Shown in pieces: positions 1-13,276 of a stretch of DNA of 64,000 nucleotides (position 1 is the first letter of the stretch; each line of letters begins with the position of its first letter). The notes beneath the pieces were generated by a model. The model was given only the letters and a program-made list of their open reading frames with translations. It was not told the origin of the DNA and made no database searches. Made by a program: the position numbers and the translations under genes. The stretch spans positions 18,698 through 82,697 of the forward strand of contig QZCP01000191.1 of NCBI GenBank assembly GCA_003956705.1, given 5' to 3'. The stretch is from Brevipalpus yothersi. Its lineage: Eukaryota > Arthropoda > Arachnida > Trombidiformes > Tenuipalpidae.

Positions 1-1
1 A

Positions 2-514
2 AAGTCAAAGAAAGCAAAGAATAAATCCAAAGTCACGGAAGGCTCTGATGAGGAAAAGGTCGAGGATGACAATGGTTATTGTCGCCCAGCTTCTGATGAT
101 AGTGATCTTGAAGACGAGAATATTGGTGATGATTTCAAGGATGTTCTCAGTTTACTCACTATGGACGAAACTAATGATAAGAAACATTTTGATTATGACG
201 ATTTTATCGAAAATAACAAATCTAAACGTAAAAAGAAGAAAAAGAAGAAAGATGCAAGCGAAAAAGTTGATAATTTCGAATTCGATGCCGATGATCCACG
301 ATTCTCTGCAGTATATTCTTCTCATTTGTACAATATTGATCAGTCGAGCTCACATTTCAAGAAAACCAAGGCAGTAGATGAAATGTTACAGAAGAAAGCC
401 AAGCAACCAGAGCCAGAAAAACCTAAAAAGCCTTCAAATTTGGATAACCTCAAGAGCTTTGTAGAGCGAGCAAAAGCGAAGACATCTATGAAAAGAAAAT
501 GGGGAAAGTCTTGA
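2..514 (+). CDS. ESF1: ESF1-like nucleolar rRNA-processing protein, 3' end (partial)
   Basis: The frame is open from the first complete codon of the window and stops at 512-514, so only the C-terminal 170 residues are present. They are acidic and lysine-rich, with Asp/Glu stretches and a run of seven lysines, and then contain a DDPRFSAVYSSHLYNID block followed by the spaced HFKKT segment. This is the NUC153-type C-terminal signature of ESF1, a nucleolar protein needed for early 18S rRNA processing in yeast and animals. The protein ends in a basic KRKWGKS tail. No intron is visible in this part. The upstream RNA-binding-like core lies outside the window. The NUC153 match is recognised from memory of the family; the function is by homology. 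Confidence 0.88.
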   Translation, partial: KSKKAKNKSKVTEGSDEEKVEDDNGYCRPASDDSDLEDENIGDDFKDVLSLLTMDETNDKKHFDYDDFIENNKSKRKKKKKKKDASEKVDNFEFDADDPRFSAVYSSHLYNIDQSSSHFKKTKAVDEMLQKKAKQPEPEKPKKPSNLDNLKSFVERAKAKTSMKRKWGKS

Positions 515-1393
515 GAATCCTCATGATCAAAAATTAATTTGTGAACTCAACTGAACAGCATCCATCCATCCAGCATGAGATAACACCTTCTAGTTATCAT
601 GAGGTTTTTCTGTACATGTATTTCCATTTGACACAAGACTTTTGCATGAACACTCACTAACATCTATCAGCTCTTGATGCTTTCGCCTTTGTTGCATCTT
701 ATTAAGAGCCTTTGTGGTGATGGAAAATTGTTTGTGTAATGGACTTCATCATGCCAACTATTAGGGAAAATTGATTCTTCAAAAGTTTGTTATGCGCTTT
801 TAAAGTTGTATTTTTTGTTAAGCTGACAGTATTTATGGACTTGAACAAGTAAACTATCGAAAAGTTTATAAACATCCTCAGCCTCCTCTATCATTGATCC
901 CATGTTCATCGATAAAATTCCTACTCAGATATGATACCTCATATGATGTCCTAATTATTTTTAGAAATTCTCAAGAGCTTCTAAAGTTACGAATATCTTT
1001 CTCATCTAGAGAAAGAATATCGTGGCAAGAACCTTACGATTTGTTGGATCAGCCATAAAAATTAGTCATCAGTCGATGCTTTAACTGATCAATACAAGAG
1101 AGATAAAAGCTAGTTTAAATAATGTTCACATCCTGGATCCACAACTCGATGATCTTCGAACTTTTCATGATATATCAGAAAAAATATATATTCTGACAGA
1201 TATAAGCAGACAGCGCCACTCATAAGATGCTTTCATGACCTCTGTTTATGTTTTGACTTCTTTCGGAAGCAAGTGATTTCAGATCGTGTCCAGGTTGTGT
1301 AAGATATTTGATAATTAATTGGATTGTTTCATCATAATTTGCTAGTTTCATCAATTGTGATTAGTAGAGAATAAAATCACCCGTGAGCTAATC
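515..1393. other. Intergenic: ESF1 3' flank and NDUFB10 promoter region
   Basis: AT-rich sequence between two genes in the same orientation. I see no open frame with coding character, no RNA gene and no long repeat. It must hold the ESF1 polyadenylation site and the NDUFB10 promoter, but neither could be fixed from sequence alone. Confidence 0.5.
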
Positions 1394-2341
1394 ATGGATA
1401 AAGTTTTTGCAAATAGGAGACGAGAGGTGAGTAATGAACTGTAAACATGTTGTATATTTGAGCGATGCAAATGCATTTCAATTGATGATCAATGTTGATC
1501 AATGTGCTTAATTTGAACAGTATCCTGGTAATGATGATTTCGATGAGTATATGGCCGATGTCAAAAAGCACATTGGTCCAAAGGAGGGATACACTGAGGG
1601 TGTTTTTGGTCGTTCAAGACACGATAATATGAAATCACCGATATCTAAAATTACAGACAAATTAGTTCGAATTTTGGAAGCTCCAGTTGAATGGTTTCAT
1701 GGTGGGTTGTGTGTGATGAACCATCTTCAGATTTTTCTCCTTGATTTTTACTTATTTTCTATTATCTTTCTCTGGTAGACAAAGTCGTTATACCAAATCG
1801 AAGAACTGATTTGGTATACTATCATAAGAAATATAAGCGTGTGCCAACGGCCGATACCTGTTATATGGATGATTTTGCCTGCCGATACGAAGCAAATCAG
1901 CAATACTTGAGAGATCGGTTAGAATTTTTGCCCTCAAATTTTCTTACACATTTCCTAATGTTATTTTCTATTTATCCTAGTATGATTGATGATGAAATCA
2001 TGGAAATTTTGCGTGAAAGAATGAAGGAATGCTTCTTCTATCATGGTGGATGGTATGCGGAACATGCCTACAGGCTTTGTGACGAACTTCAAAAAGATGC
2101 CATGCAAGCTGAAATTAATTTTAAAATCAAATGTGAGCTTTTTTACCAACATACAGATATTTGAGCTAACTTTTCTTTTCTTTTTTTCAAAGATGGAAAT
2201 GGTCAATGTGGTGCTCCAACTGCCACTCGAGCATACCTTAGACAAAGAATTAGAATGACTCGAGAAGAATTATACTTCATGTGGATGAGAGATCACAAGG
2301 ATCAGCTTGAAGCTCCGAAAGTTGAGACTGCCGCTGCATAA
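1394..2341 (+). CDS. NDUFB10: NADH dehydrogenase 1 beta subcomplex subunit 10 (PDSW), five exons
   Basis: Accessory subunit of mitochondrial complex I, in the membrane arm. Exons 1394-1426, 1521-1701, 1779-1917, 1981-2132 and 2193-2341 join in frame with GT/AG introns of 60-94 bp to give 217 residues. Family landmarks are visible: a segment with LVRILEAPVEWFHDK (family: PVTLVREFIERQHAK), then YYHKKYKRVP followed by a Cys-containing DTCYMDDFACRYEA stretch (family: YYHRQYRRVPDITEC...MCMYEA), then an ILRERMKEC helix and a C-terminal YLRQRIRMTREE stretch. The Cys-rich pattern is typical of this intermembrane-space-facing subunit. The start ATG gives a short charged MDKVFANRRRE first exon. Splice sites were read by eye; the third exon-exon junction splits an Arg codon. 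Confidence 0.9.
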
Positions 2342-2535
2342 AATTGTTTTTAGTATATTCTGATTCTTGCCAGTAAACTTTGACATTTAGTTGGTTCAGA
2401 TGTTTGAATCGTTTCTCTTTTCACACCCAATCTCGGGAGGCAATCAAAAAGTTTTCGAAAAAAGAAAGATGAGTTGAAAATAGATGTGAAAAAAATTTAT
2501 TGATCTAGTTAAATCTCTTTTTAAAAAAAATACAA
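2342..2535. other. Convergent intergenic gap
   Basis: About 190 bp between NDUFB10 (+) and the secreted-protein gene (-). It is AT-rich and must carry both 3' ends. Nothing else is visible. Confidence 0.4.
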
Positions 2536-3465
2536 TCAGATTTCTGATACTGAAAATTCTGGTACTTCCTCTGTACTGTCACTTTCCTCGTACATCGTAT
2601 TTTTCTGATTTTCTAAAAGTATATCTTCCTGGTTTTCCAAAGGAGATTCATGTAGAGGACTCCCGACGATCTCTTTCTGTTCATAAGGCTTTTCCAAAGA
2701 GTAACTGAATTTTTGGAGAAGAGCTGTCATAATTTGAGCAGCTCCAGAAAAGTAGAGCCCTGCAAGATCTGCAGAATTTCTGATCACAAAACGTCCAACT
2801 TCTTTGGAAAATCTTTGAGCGGTCTGTTCTTCCAATAGATCGATCATTGTTTGTAACACAGGTTTTCGCTGATACCTAGCGTTTTTGAGAACTTTTGATT
2901 TGGCTGGAAAAAAGAGACATGAAGTTTCAAATAAGTCAGTAGGGAACCTTCAAAGAAAAGACTTACCAAGAGAACTTCGTCGGATTCCGAGTGCACGCAT
3001 AACGCTGAAATTTTCATCAGTCATTCCGAAAGTTAGATCGATCCTCGGCAAAGCTGTTTCACTAGCCCACTTGAATTGATAATCTCTACCATTCATCGAA
3101 TTGACATTGGGTTGAAGAATACCTCGGGTAATATCGGTCATGAATTTTACGAGATCTGGGAAAGGTTTACAATTCGTTTTAGTGGTTGGCTGATTAAACA
3201 ATCATGATCACACTAACCTATCATTGTTGCATTGAGAGTTGCTAAATTGAGTTCCAATCGTAGCGATACATCATTTGATTTCTTGCTTAACTTCTGTTTT
3301 TCTGTAGCCTTAGCTAAGAAAAAAATCAAGATAAAGAGAACAAAATAAGCTATCATTTTCGAAAGTTAAACATTCAATCTTACCTTCATTGAGATTAATA
3401 ATGACTAGAAAAATCAATGGGAACAGAATACCAGGCACTTTGACCAATTTACCACAGACAGTCAT
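2536..3465 (-). CDS. Unrecognised secreted protein, four exons
   Basis: Exons on the minus strand 3465-3384, 3313-3218, 3155-2967 and 2903-2536 join in frame (735 nt, 244 residues). The first exon encodes a typical signal peptide: a short basic N-region, then a hydrophobic core PGILFPLIFLVIINL, with likely cleavage just after the exon junction. The mature part has an amphipathic Leu-rich segment, a middle region with PRIDLTFGMTDENF, a helical LQTMIDLLEEQTAQRF stretch with GAAQIMTALLQKF, and an acidic Ser/Glu-rich tail. I do not recognise the family. The start codon lies only 72 nt downstream of the agrin stop on the same strand. Introns are 60-70 bp with GT/AG ends and consistent phases, which makes the model credible even without homology. 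Confidence 0.68.
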
Positions 3466-3537
3466 TTCTCAGCGGAGGAACTCTACCCGAGTCAAACAGT
3501 TTTCAAATAAACAGAGGCAATCAAGAGAGTCGAGCTT

Positions 3538-3602
3538 TTAAGGGTCCTCAATGATGATAAATTTCTCCTCCATCATTGCCTTGATATTGCTCGTCCCTTG
3601 AC
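3538..3602 (-). CDS. AGRN: Agrin exon 12: predicted short terminal exon
   Basis: A 53-nt intron (GTAACT...TTCAG) would add about 21 residues ending [10 protein letters not shown] before TAA. Phase is correct. It has no homology support and the donor is not the best consensus, so this exon is the least certain of the gene. Confidence 0.45.
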
Positions 3603-6600
3603 CTGAACTCACAAGGTGTACACATTTCATATCGATCACATAGGCCAAAAGTTACCTTCATTTCGAGTGACCCTGGCAACTCTGGTATCAAGTGAAGGTT
3701 CCAACTTATCCATGGTCTTCGCATGTGATTCAAGCCACTGACAAAAGGTTGGCTCACATTCGTGAATTCTGGTCGCTTTGAAAATACTATTTGAACCACC
3801 ATCATCTTTATTGCTGAAGTCAATTTCTCGATCATCAATTCTCAATTGATGAATACAACCTATGAACCCTTCTTTAGTTCCAATGTTTCGATATATTTTC
3901 GAACTGTTGGTCCATATCATACCGATGAACAGATTTTCCGATAGATCCAAACTTTTCATCAGTCCATTACTTTCACCATGTACTGGCAATTGATCATCAA
4001 CAATGAGAGTACCCTTCTTCCAGTGGCGATTAGCTTTTAGTGTAATATTTTTTCCCAAAACAATGGACTCTCTGGATCGTAAAGTTTTCACACCAGAACC
4101 GAGATCAAATCTGAACTCAATAAAGCCTATAAAAGCAATGAATAGAAGGCTTGAGTGTGAAAATTGGTTGATAGAACTTTCAGGAAGGCTTGATATGAAT
4201 GGTAAGGCAATAGGAAAAAAAACGAAATCAAAACTTGAACAGGTGAATGAAATAGATGTTCATGTAATGTAGTGTCTACAAGAATCTAATGATAAAATAT
4301 GATCATTTTCCAATAGCTTTTTGTGTGCTTATTGATCCTTTTTCTACTGCCTGACAAACTCATTTATTTGATTGAGGAATGTAACTTATTCAAAAGGGCA
4401 AGAAATGAATTTTTTCTTCCAATGTTTTCTCACGATGTGATACTTGTCCACCCTGATCCTGTCTTCTGGGTATTTTCAATTTATCTCTCTCTTTACATAT
4501 GCTGGGTGAAAAAAATATCAATGAACAAATATGATAGATCAAGATGTGGAAGAAAAACAGAAAAGTTTACTGTCGGATTTTGAAATCGATCCTAGACATT
4601 TCAATCTTCAAAAAGAATATATGAAAAGGATAGAGTGAGAAAAAGAGAGAGAGAATAAAAAGTTGAGAATAAAATTCCAATTGAATGCCGCTCTCTATTC
4701 TTCAAGTTTGAATGGTCTTGTTGAATATTTCGAATAGATGTTTGCACTTGATTGGACTGGACATGAAGCACACACATAACATACACAGCTATACTTTCGT
4801 TAGAAGATCGAGAGAAAAACCCACTTTTGCTTTCCTTTTGCTTCTCTTTCTTCTTCTTCTTCTTCTTCTTCTTCTTCTTCTTCTTCTTCTTCATCGTTTC
4901 CTTCTTTCCCTTGTCACTTGTCAAGTGAAGAAAAACGAGAAAATTCCAGGATATCTGGTCATGTATCATGTACACAAGTGAACCTACCAGTAGAAAATGA
5001 CGACTCGATAATGGAGATAAACTGGACTTTCGTGTGATCTCGATAAAAGATGAGTTTTGTAGTAAGAACTTGGAACAAGCATTCCTACGCGAGCCACATA
5101 CATAGACATGTACAGAAATACAAACTTTCATCTTGGTAAGTGTCTGATCGACTGGCTTGCAGTTGATTGGATTGGAAAGTAAAGCTTATATGTTGACAGG
5201 AAAATATGAGAATCAAGCATGTTTCTTGATGAGAGGAGTACAGAAAGAGAGAAGAGAGAAGAGAGAAAATTCTCCTCTCAAATGAGACAAGCTTCAAAAA
5301 AAAGAGGTAGACTGAACACGTACTGGAAGAGGAATCAAGGATAAAAGGCTTCAAGTTCTAGTTTTACAGCAAAGAATATCAATTTTGTACTAATCTCATA
5401 AAAATTTGAACCAAATTTATTATGGAGCATTTTAAAGAACTACTAATCTTGTTACTAGCATCTTGAGCGAGCAAGAGAGAGAGAGAGAAATATGTAAAAA
5501 GAAGAAAAACACACAATCTCTCTCTCTCTCTCTCAAACTAATAAAGTACATGAGAGAGAAAGAGAGTAACGATTGTTAATAAAAACTAATTTTTTTCCAA
5601 GCCTCCTACTAATCAGCAACAATTATTCGTACACCACATTGTCTACTTGAATCGATTTCATAGATACAATTAGATTAGGGCATATGTGTTCGAGAGAGGA
5701 GAAAATTCCACGAAAAAAGTGTAAAGCTGCCATGTGAAGATAAAGTAATTTCAGTTCAAGAAACAAAATAGATTTCATGGAATTCCATTTGCTCTTCATA
5801 CATCAAATAACACGATTCGGATTTTAGAATCGGCTCAGATGATGATGATAGATACTGGTATCAAGTTTATCTCGAATGATGCATGGAAGGTTTGATACAA
5901 CGTGCTTCGAATCATGAAAACATTTTCACTCAAATGGAAGAAGATTGAGAGATTGAGAAGATGTTAAAAGTGGAAAAAGAAAGGAACCGAGAAATGTTGG
6001 TGAATCAATTGACTTGTAATGCATTTAAAACAATCTGCTTACCTTGATTCACCGAAATGGACACAAAATCTCCTTCACCAGTGCTGGTTTGTCCATTATA
6101 CAGTATTATTGCTGAATTAGAATAAACAGTGAACACCATTTCGATCTCCAATCGACGATGGGCTCTACATAGGCACGATAATTCTAAGGATGATTCACCG
6201 GAAAATGCGGGAATCGAAAATGTATCAGGCACAATGTTAAATGTTGGCTTGGTTGTTGTTGTGTATGATTGAATTTCCAGATCAGAATTGAGAAGTCTAA
6301 CATCTCGAGTTGATCGTGTTTGATCGATCATCAAGTCGGTAGTTCGATATTGATTGGAAGTTGATGAGGAAGATACTGATGATGAACCTAATGCCGATGA
6401 TGAGGCAAGCATCGGACTTGTAGTATACTTGGCCATCCAGCCACTTGATGGGTTAAAATCAGCGATTGTTGATTGATTGTGAGGTGAACATGCACCTTTG
6501 TGCATTATGGTCAACACTCGTTGCATTTTGCATGCATGATATTTCATATCACATTCACCTGTGTAAGTTGATCCATCGGATGCACATAGAGGACCATTTT

Positions 6601-9163
6601 CTTGTCCACCATTTGATTCCGAATTCTGTCCACAATTAGATTCACATACACACTTTGAGCCAAGACTATTGAATTTACGACAAACTGAACCATAAAGGCA
6701 CACCAGGTCATCACAGGAGGTGTCAATAAAATATTTAGTTAAATTTTCTGAAAAGCCAGATTAAAATGATATTACCATTTTTCAGTATGATTGGAATGAT
6801 TAAATATTGGGGGTAAATTCTTTTTTCATGATTAAAGGATAAATTATATCCAAAAAATCTCATGATTTTCCCTCACAATGTGCACTATTAGATAAATTCT
6901 CAGCATGGTCAAATTTGAATGAAAAAATTTAAATGATTAAATTAAATTTACCATGAAAACATCCTTCTGGTCCAAGAATTGTATCTTGTGGGCATTCATC
7001 ACATTTTGTTCCTTTAATCCCTTGTTTACATAAACAACGGCCGGTCATCTGTTCACAATCATCTCGAACTGATCCACTTCGATTGCATGAGCATGCTGTT
7101 CGTTTGGAGGCAAAAAGTGAGAATAGAATGACAATGGGGTTGATAATTTATGCCTTCAATTGATATTTTGACTAGATTTTGTAGCTCATATAAGCAAAAG
7201 AAAAAAAAATGAATCCTGATGATAAATTGGATGGATTCAATAGACTCATGTAGGATTGAAAAAGTTATGTTGTAAAGCAGAAAAAAGTGGAAAAAAAAGT
7301 AGAAAAAGCTAGCGAATCGCTCCAAAATGACAGAATCTACCAGATCATGATGAGAATTTTGAATTATTTAATGGGATTTATCTGATTATTTCTTTTTTTT
7401 TCATCCATCTCTTTTTTGTTGGGAAACTATTCTCTTTCTCTCTCTCTTTCTCTTCATGAGGACATTGATTGTAAAGTTGTCTTTTTTTCTCATATTGATA
7501 AATGTATATAGAGGCAAAATTGTGGAAAATTAGATACAAATAATCTTGGAATATTTTCTCCTTCTTCTCTCTTTCTCAGAATTTTCTCTTTTCCTAAAGA
7601 AAATCTTATTTGCCAGTCAATTTGATGAATATCTAATCCTTAGTCTTCTCTTTTCATGATAGTATGGAGAAAGAGAGAGAGTATAGAAGAAGAATTTTCC
7701 CCCTTTTCTCCTTGCCTTGTTCATCTCTTAGCATCATGACTTTCATTCTTATACTAATTTCACCCGATAGTATCTCTACTTAATATGTAAATGTATGCGA
7801 AATTATTCACAAGCTGAAATCAGAGAACTATTAACTTCAAGATAGGTGTGATTTCCTTCCAATAAAGTGAACTAACAAATGAGCAGCTATTTGGTTGAAC
7901 CCCAAATTCATCACATCTATTCCTTGTCCGCTATGAAACGATATTGTCATGAAGCTGCATCTCAAATTCCAGCCAATTATTGGTGGTAGTTTGCAAAGAT
8001 ATGCAAAAGTTAAGATCAATTCAAGTCTCATATATTTATACATAACGGTATAATGATGATCATGAATACAATCAAGTCTTGATAATAGGGTCCCCAAGAA
8101 TACTGACAATTGAATGAGGTTTAAGTTGGGAAGATTAGCATCCAAATTGAACCAAAAATCTAATTTTTTTTCCATCAAAAAATTTCTAAACCAAGAATAT
8201 TTAACCAAAGAAACAGACAGAAAACTTACGAGTACATCCATTGATTCCCTCTGAGATCATATGAAGACCCCAATAACCAGGCTTACATCTATCACAATGA
8301 AGTCCACCTTGTAAGAGAACAGCAATTAACATTGGACAATAAATTATTTTTCAACCTCAAGATACCCAAAATGTTCATCCAACTTACCAACATTAGATCT
8401 ACAAAAACATTGACTAGTGATGGGATCACATATAGCCGAATATGAACCAAGTTTATTACAATTACACTTGCTCGGACATCCAGCACCTTCTTTACCCAAT
8501 GCTGTGGTCATTCCATCTGGACAACAGCCGAATGCAGTTTGCCGGCAATCTTCATCATGATCCGGCTCTCGGCAACATTTGGCAAATAATGGTTCCCGGT
8601 GACAATAGCTGTTGGGTGGACAATGCTTTGATCGTGGTCCATCACCGCAAAAGTATTCCCTTCCAGTGATTGGATCAATTAATGGTGGCTCACCATTACA
8701 TGGACTGGAAGAGCCAGATTGTGGACACTTTTCCCGGGCAACTACTTGAATATCACGCTGTTTTCGGCATGCTTCACGCTGGAGAATACATTCATTTTCA
8801 TACAGATGACCATCACCACCGCACACATAATCGGCTTCACTTTCACTTGCCGGGCATCGATGTGGACACACACAATGGGCAACCCCTTCAGCATCGTAAT
8901 CACAAACGCCTCCAAATCGACAAGAAGTTTGATCACAGTTTTCCATGTATCCAGATACATAGCTCATCTCTGGAAATAATGAATGAAAGAAATGAAGTGA
9001 AAACGATGTGTATTCATACCATACATAGCTTAAGAATATTTGGAATGTTCAGAATATTTATGCTTTCTCAGTGTATTATGTTCATTGAGAATGAATACAA
9101 ATGTGAATGATGATACTGTGTTTTTCTTTTCGTTTCAAAATGAGCTACAAAATACATCGTTTA

Positions 9164-9207
<44 letters not shown>

Positions 9208-9666
9208 ATAAAGTGGTTTACTTGGCCATTGAGTTTGATATTGATGGAGAGATCAAAGGTTTCACTTAGGGCTAGTTACACGAGGGAATATGAGAATTCT
9301 GGCTGCAACATTATTTCATTATTCGCTGTATAGCCGGTAGGAATACGAATACTGAATGGTGGTGGAGGGAAAAAGAAGGATAGAAAATGAATAAAATTCT
9401 CATGTAGATGATGGTAAGCATTGACCAAAGGGTATACCGATCTAATCATCATTCAGATTCCAATTCAAGTATCCCTAGTTTATTTTGTAAACACGCAAGG
9501 GACTCGGCTAGTAGCTTTTATCCAACCTTTGAACCATTGTATCGGCCATTCACCATCGGTCATTCTGAATGTGACGTGAGAGTATTAGTATGAAAAGGGT
9601 CCACAATGACCAGCAACAACAACCTTAGTCTCTCGATAGAACAGCTAACTTTCTTGACTACCAAGC

Positions 9667-9740
<74 letters not shown>

Positions 9741-9953
9741 ATCTCATCAACTATAAGCTCATCGATTGGAATAGTGATTAAGCGATCTTTGGGGAGCGAT
9801 TACATAAACCCAGTGAAGTCTCATTCCAATGGTGTAGATAGATAGGAAGGTGTATGGAATCATTTCCTTTATGATTTTGATCATCTCATATCTTTTCCTC
9901 TCTGTCAAGCATTTGCCGGTAAGATTGAGAGAGAATGAGAAAATAAAGCAAGT

Positions 9954-10019
<66 letters not shown>

Positions 10020-13000
10020 TCCATGTCAGATATGCTATGTATGTGAAAGGGATGAGAATATTCATTTTTGCCATTCTCAAAAGTGCTTGACTCAAGAGAA
10101 ACATGTAAGAGCAAGACAGAAACCATATTGAAAGTCTGATATACTTCATTGGCAAGATAATCACGAACAAAACGCTATAGATATATATAAAAGATATCTC
10201 ATATATTTATCAAGTGTGACCGTGGGAGTAATGAAATGAAAAGACCTCCGAAAAAGAGTCCAACTTTGACCTCCTCAGGAGATATTCTTCTTCATCTTCA
10301 TCTTCTTCTCCTTCCTTCTTCCTTCTTTTTCTCATCACCTACTATTGAGACGAGACAAAAGTTTCCACCAAAATCGCTCTTCAAACCTCATATATGTGTG
10401 TCTCCTGATATTATTTCAAGAGGAGCTGGTAAAAGAATACTATTCTCCAAAATCTATCCAGTCTTTCTTCTTGGAAAAGTATTCCCTCTTCAAACAGTTG
10501 GTGAAAAAAGAATTGATGGAGCTAATATGGAAGGACATCGAAAATGAGCCAAAATGTTCAGATAGCAAGAAAGAGGAATAAAGAGGAAGAAGAAAACTTA
10601 TCCGAGCAAAATGGGAACATGGTCGAGATTAGAGATGAGCAAAGTAAAGGGAATGGGTAAAGAATGACAGTTTGTGTGTGTGGAAAGTAAGATATAAAAG
10701 AGATAGAGAGAGACTTACTCATTTGCAGATCTTCTCTTTCTTGACACTCTCCAAAGAATGATATTGCAATGTCCATTCTTTGTCTGCATCCATCCAATCG
10801 TAGGTAACATTCATTTACATAAGTGACACCATGAGTAGAGCACACTGGCCGATTGATTGTCGGACACTCCTTGGGACACACACAAACACCATCCTCACAA
10901 TGTGATCCATACTGGCAGTGGACATTGATGCACAGATCACAGATTCCCTTTGATGCGATGGAAATATATTGCTTTGAACGGCATGAAGCCAATCGAAGTT
11001 CACAATCATTTGCATAAGTGTTACCATCAGTACCGCACACTGGATCGTCATTCTGTGATGAATATATTGCATGATAAATTAAGTAAATCAAAGAGGGACA
11101 CAGAATTAAGTCACTTTCTCTCTGTGTGTGGTCAATGATTGTATCTTTGATGGTTATACTATTGTTATCAACTCAGATGATGGATAACAGAAAATTTTCA
11201 CCAGATATTCATCTACTGTTTTCAGGCAATTTTTAGGATTCCAAAAAATTAGAAAAAAATGATCCAAAACAATCTAAACATCCTGACACATCAGTATCCG
11301 GAAAGAGGAAGAAAAGTACAAGCTACTCAATCGTTTGGATTCACTTTTGGGCAAACAGTAAATCCAATCGATTCATCATAACAAATTCTTTTAAGCCTTT
11401 AGGTGTTAAAGCAATGGAAACACTTCCCAACAATTTATTTCACAGCTCTTCCATGTTTTCATTTCAATTTCTCTCTCACTCTTCGAAACTATCGTGAACT
11501 ATTCTAAACAAGAAAAAGAGAGAGCATTCTAATTTTCCAAAGCATAAGATAGTTCCAAAAATATCATCATTTGGGAGAATGAAGTTCTTTTCATCTGATC
11601 ATGTTTGAATCAAATTAACCGGAAGAAACAGGGAAGCTTTGAAATGAAGAGATTGGTATAGAAATGATTAGATGTGAATCCATTGTTTTTTTTCTTTCTA
11701 CACTTTTCCAATATACAGAATTCTAGACAGTATTTTTGACAATTTAAGAGCTAAAACACCACAATGATAATGCCTCAGTCTCTTCATGTGTACACGTTTG
11801 CCTCTTGTATACCCCAAAAATACACTTTCGTCTTTTTCATAATCATCTCTATCTATCTCTTCCATTCTCGACCTACTTTTCCTTTTTATACCTCAAGGCT
11901 ATCAAACACTTGGTCTACTATCGAGTGGACTATTATCTTTTATAGATAATATTATCATTGATGCTGATTGCTCGAATCGCATCGAATCGCATCGAATCGG
12001 TCAGGCCTTGGAGGTCTTTCTCATTCTCTTTCCTTCATTTCTGGACATGTCTGTCTGTTTGGGCAAGGTGATGATAGAATGAAAATAATCGAGATAGGGA
12101 AGAAAGTAAATCTACATGTACAAGATAAACTCAATGGCTCCAGCAGCGAAATGGAATGAAGATGATCATGAGGAGAGAGAGAGAGAGAATCAAATCACAT
12201 TATTTATGGGTAACAACAAAAATTGCCATGTTCTTATCATCATGAAGTTTCCATTTATCATGCTACTTGCTGGACCCAGGAAGATGAAAGGGCACACACG
12301 TTGCTAAAATGTGCTGTAGCTATTACTTACTGGAAGACATTCCTCTGGACAAAGACACTTGGCATGACCCAATACAATATCACAATTGGAATAGAATTGA
12401 CAATGAACATTGGAGCATCCTCCTGCATGAGAAGAAAATGGAAAAAAGAGAGAAAAAGAGAGTTAAGAATGATAATTTTATTCTACAGTGAAATGTGTCT
12501 GTGTATGAGAATCAACATTTTTAGCCAACAATCATCAACTATGATTAGTCTCGTAAGACGAGTGACTGTTATATGCAAATTAGCTGTAAATAATCATGAT
12601 TAAAAGTGTACAAAAGAAAATTTGAGAGATATAAAAAGGTGAAGAAAAAAATAAGAGATATTATCTTAGTAGAGAGAGAGGAAAAAAGTGCGATTTGGTG
12701 TTCAAGTGTGGTTAGCTTTTCATCTCGTGATCCCCTTCAGCATCATAGATCAAAATTAAATTCATGAGACCATTTTTTCTCCATTCTTTCCTTTCTTTTC
12801 CGTGATAACGATAATCATTCTATGCAAAATTACATGTGCTAATGATAAAATCACGATGGATTTTTGACACTCTTAACGATACCTTGAACCCTTGATCATA
12901 ATCAATCAAATTTTTTTGCTTTCACCTCACAACAATAGGCTCGAATGTATGATAAAAAGAAGGAGAAACATGTTTCTGGATGAGGATGAAAAGAAAAGAG

Positions 13001-13230
13001 GATCAAAGAAGAGATGAAGGCAGGATGAGGATGTGGAGACCGTGATGTGCAGTATGTTCAGTATGGATGAGGAATTAGGATCACTCTTCTGAATCATCTG
13101 ACTTTCGGTCCCTAATAGAGTTTGGCTTGTCAATGATGTTTGATTAACCATCTTAACCAATTATTTTGTGCGTAAAAAGGTCATGAAAAAGCTCATCTTG
13201 AAAGCGACTTTCCTCATCTCTTTCTCTCTC

Positions 13231-13276
<46 letters not shown>

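Noticed and set aside
4601..5131. 176-codon frame with a long Lys run
   Set aside because: Translation of the (TTC)n repeat and GA-rich intron sequence of agrin.
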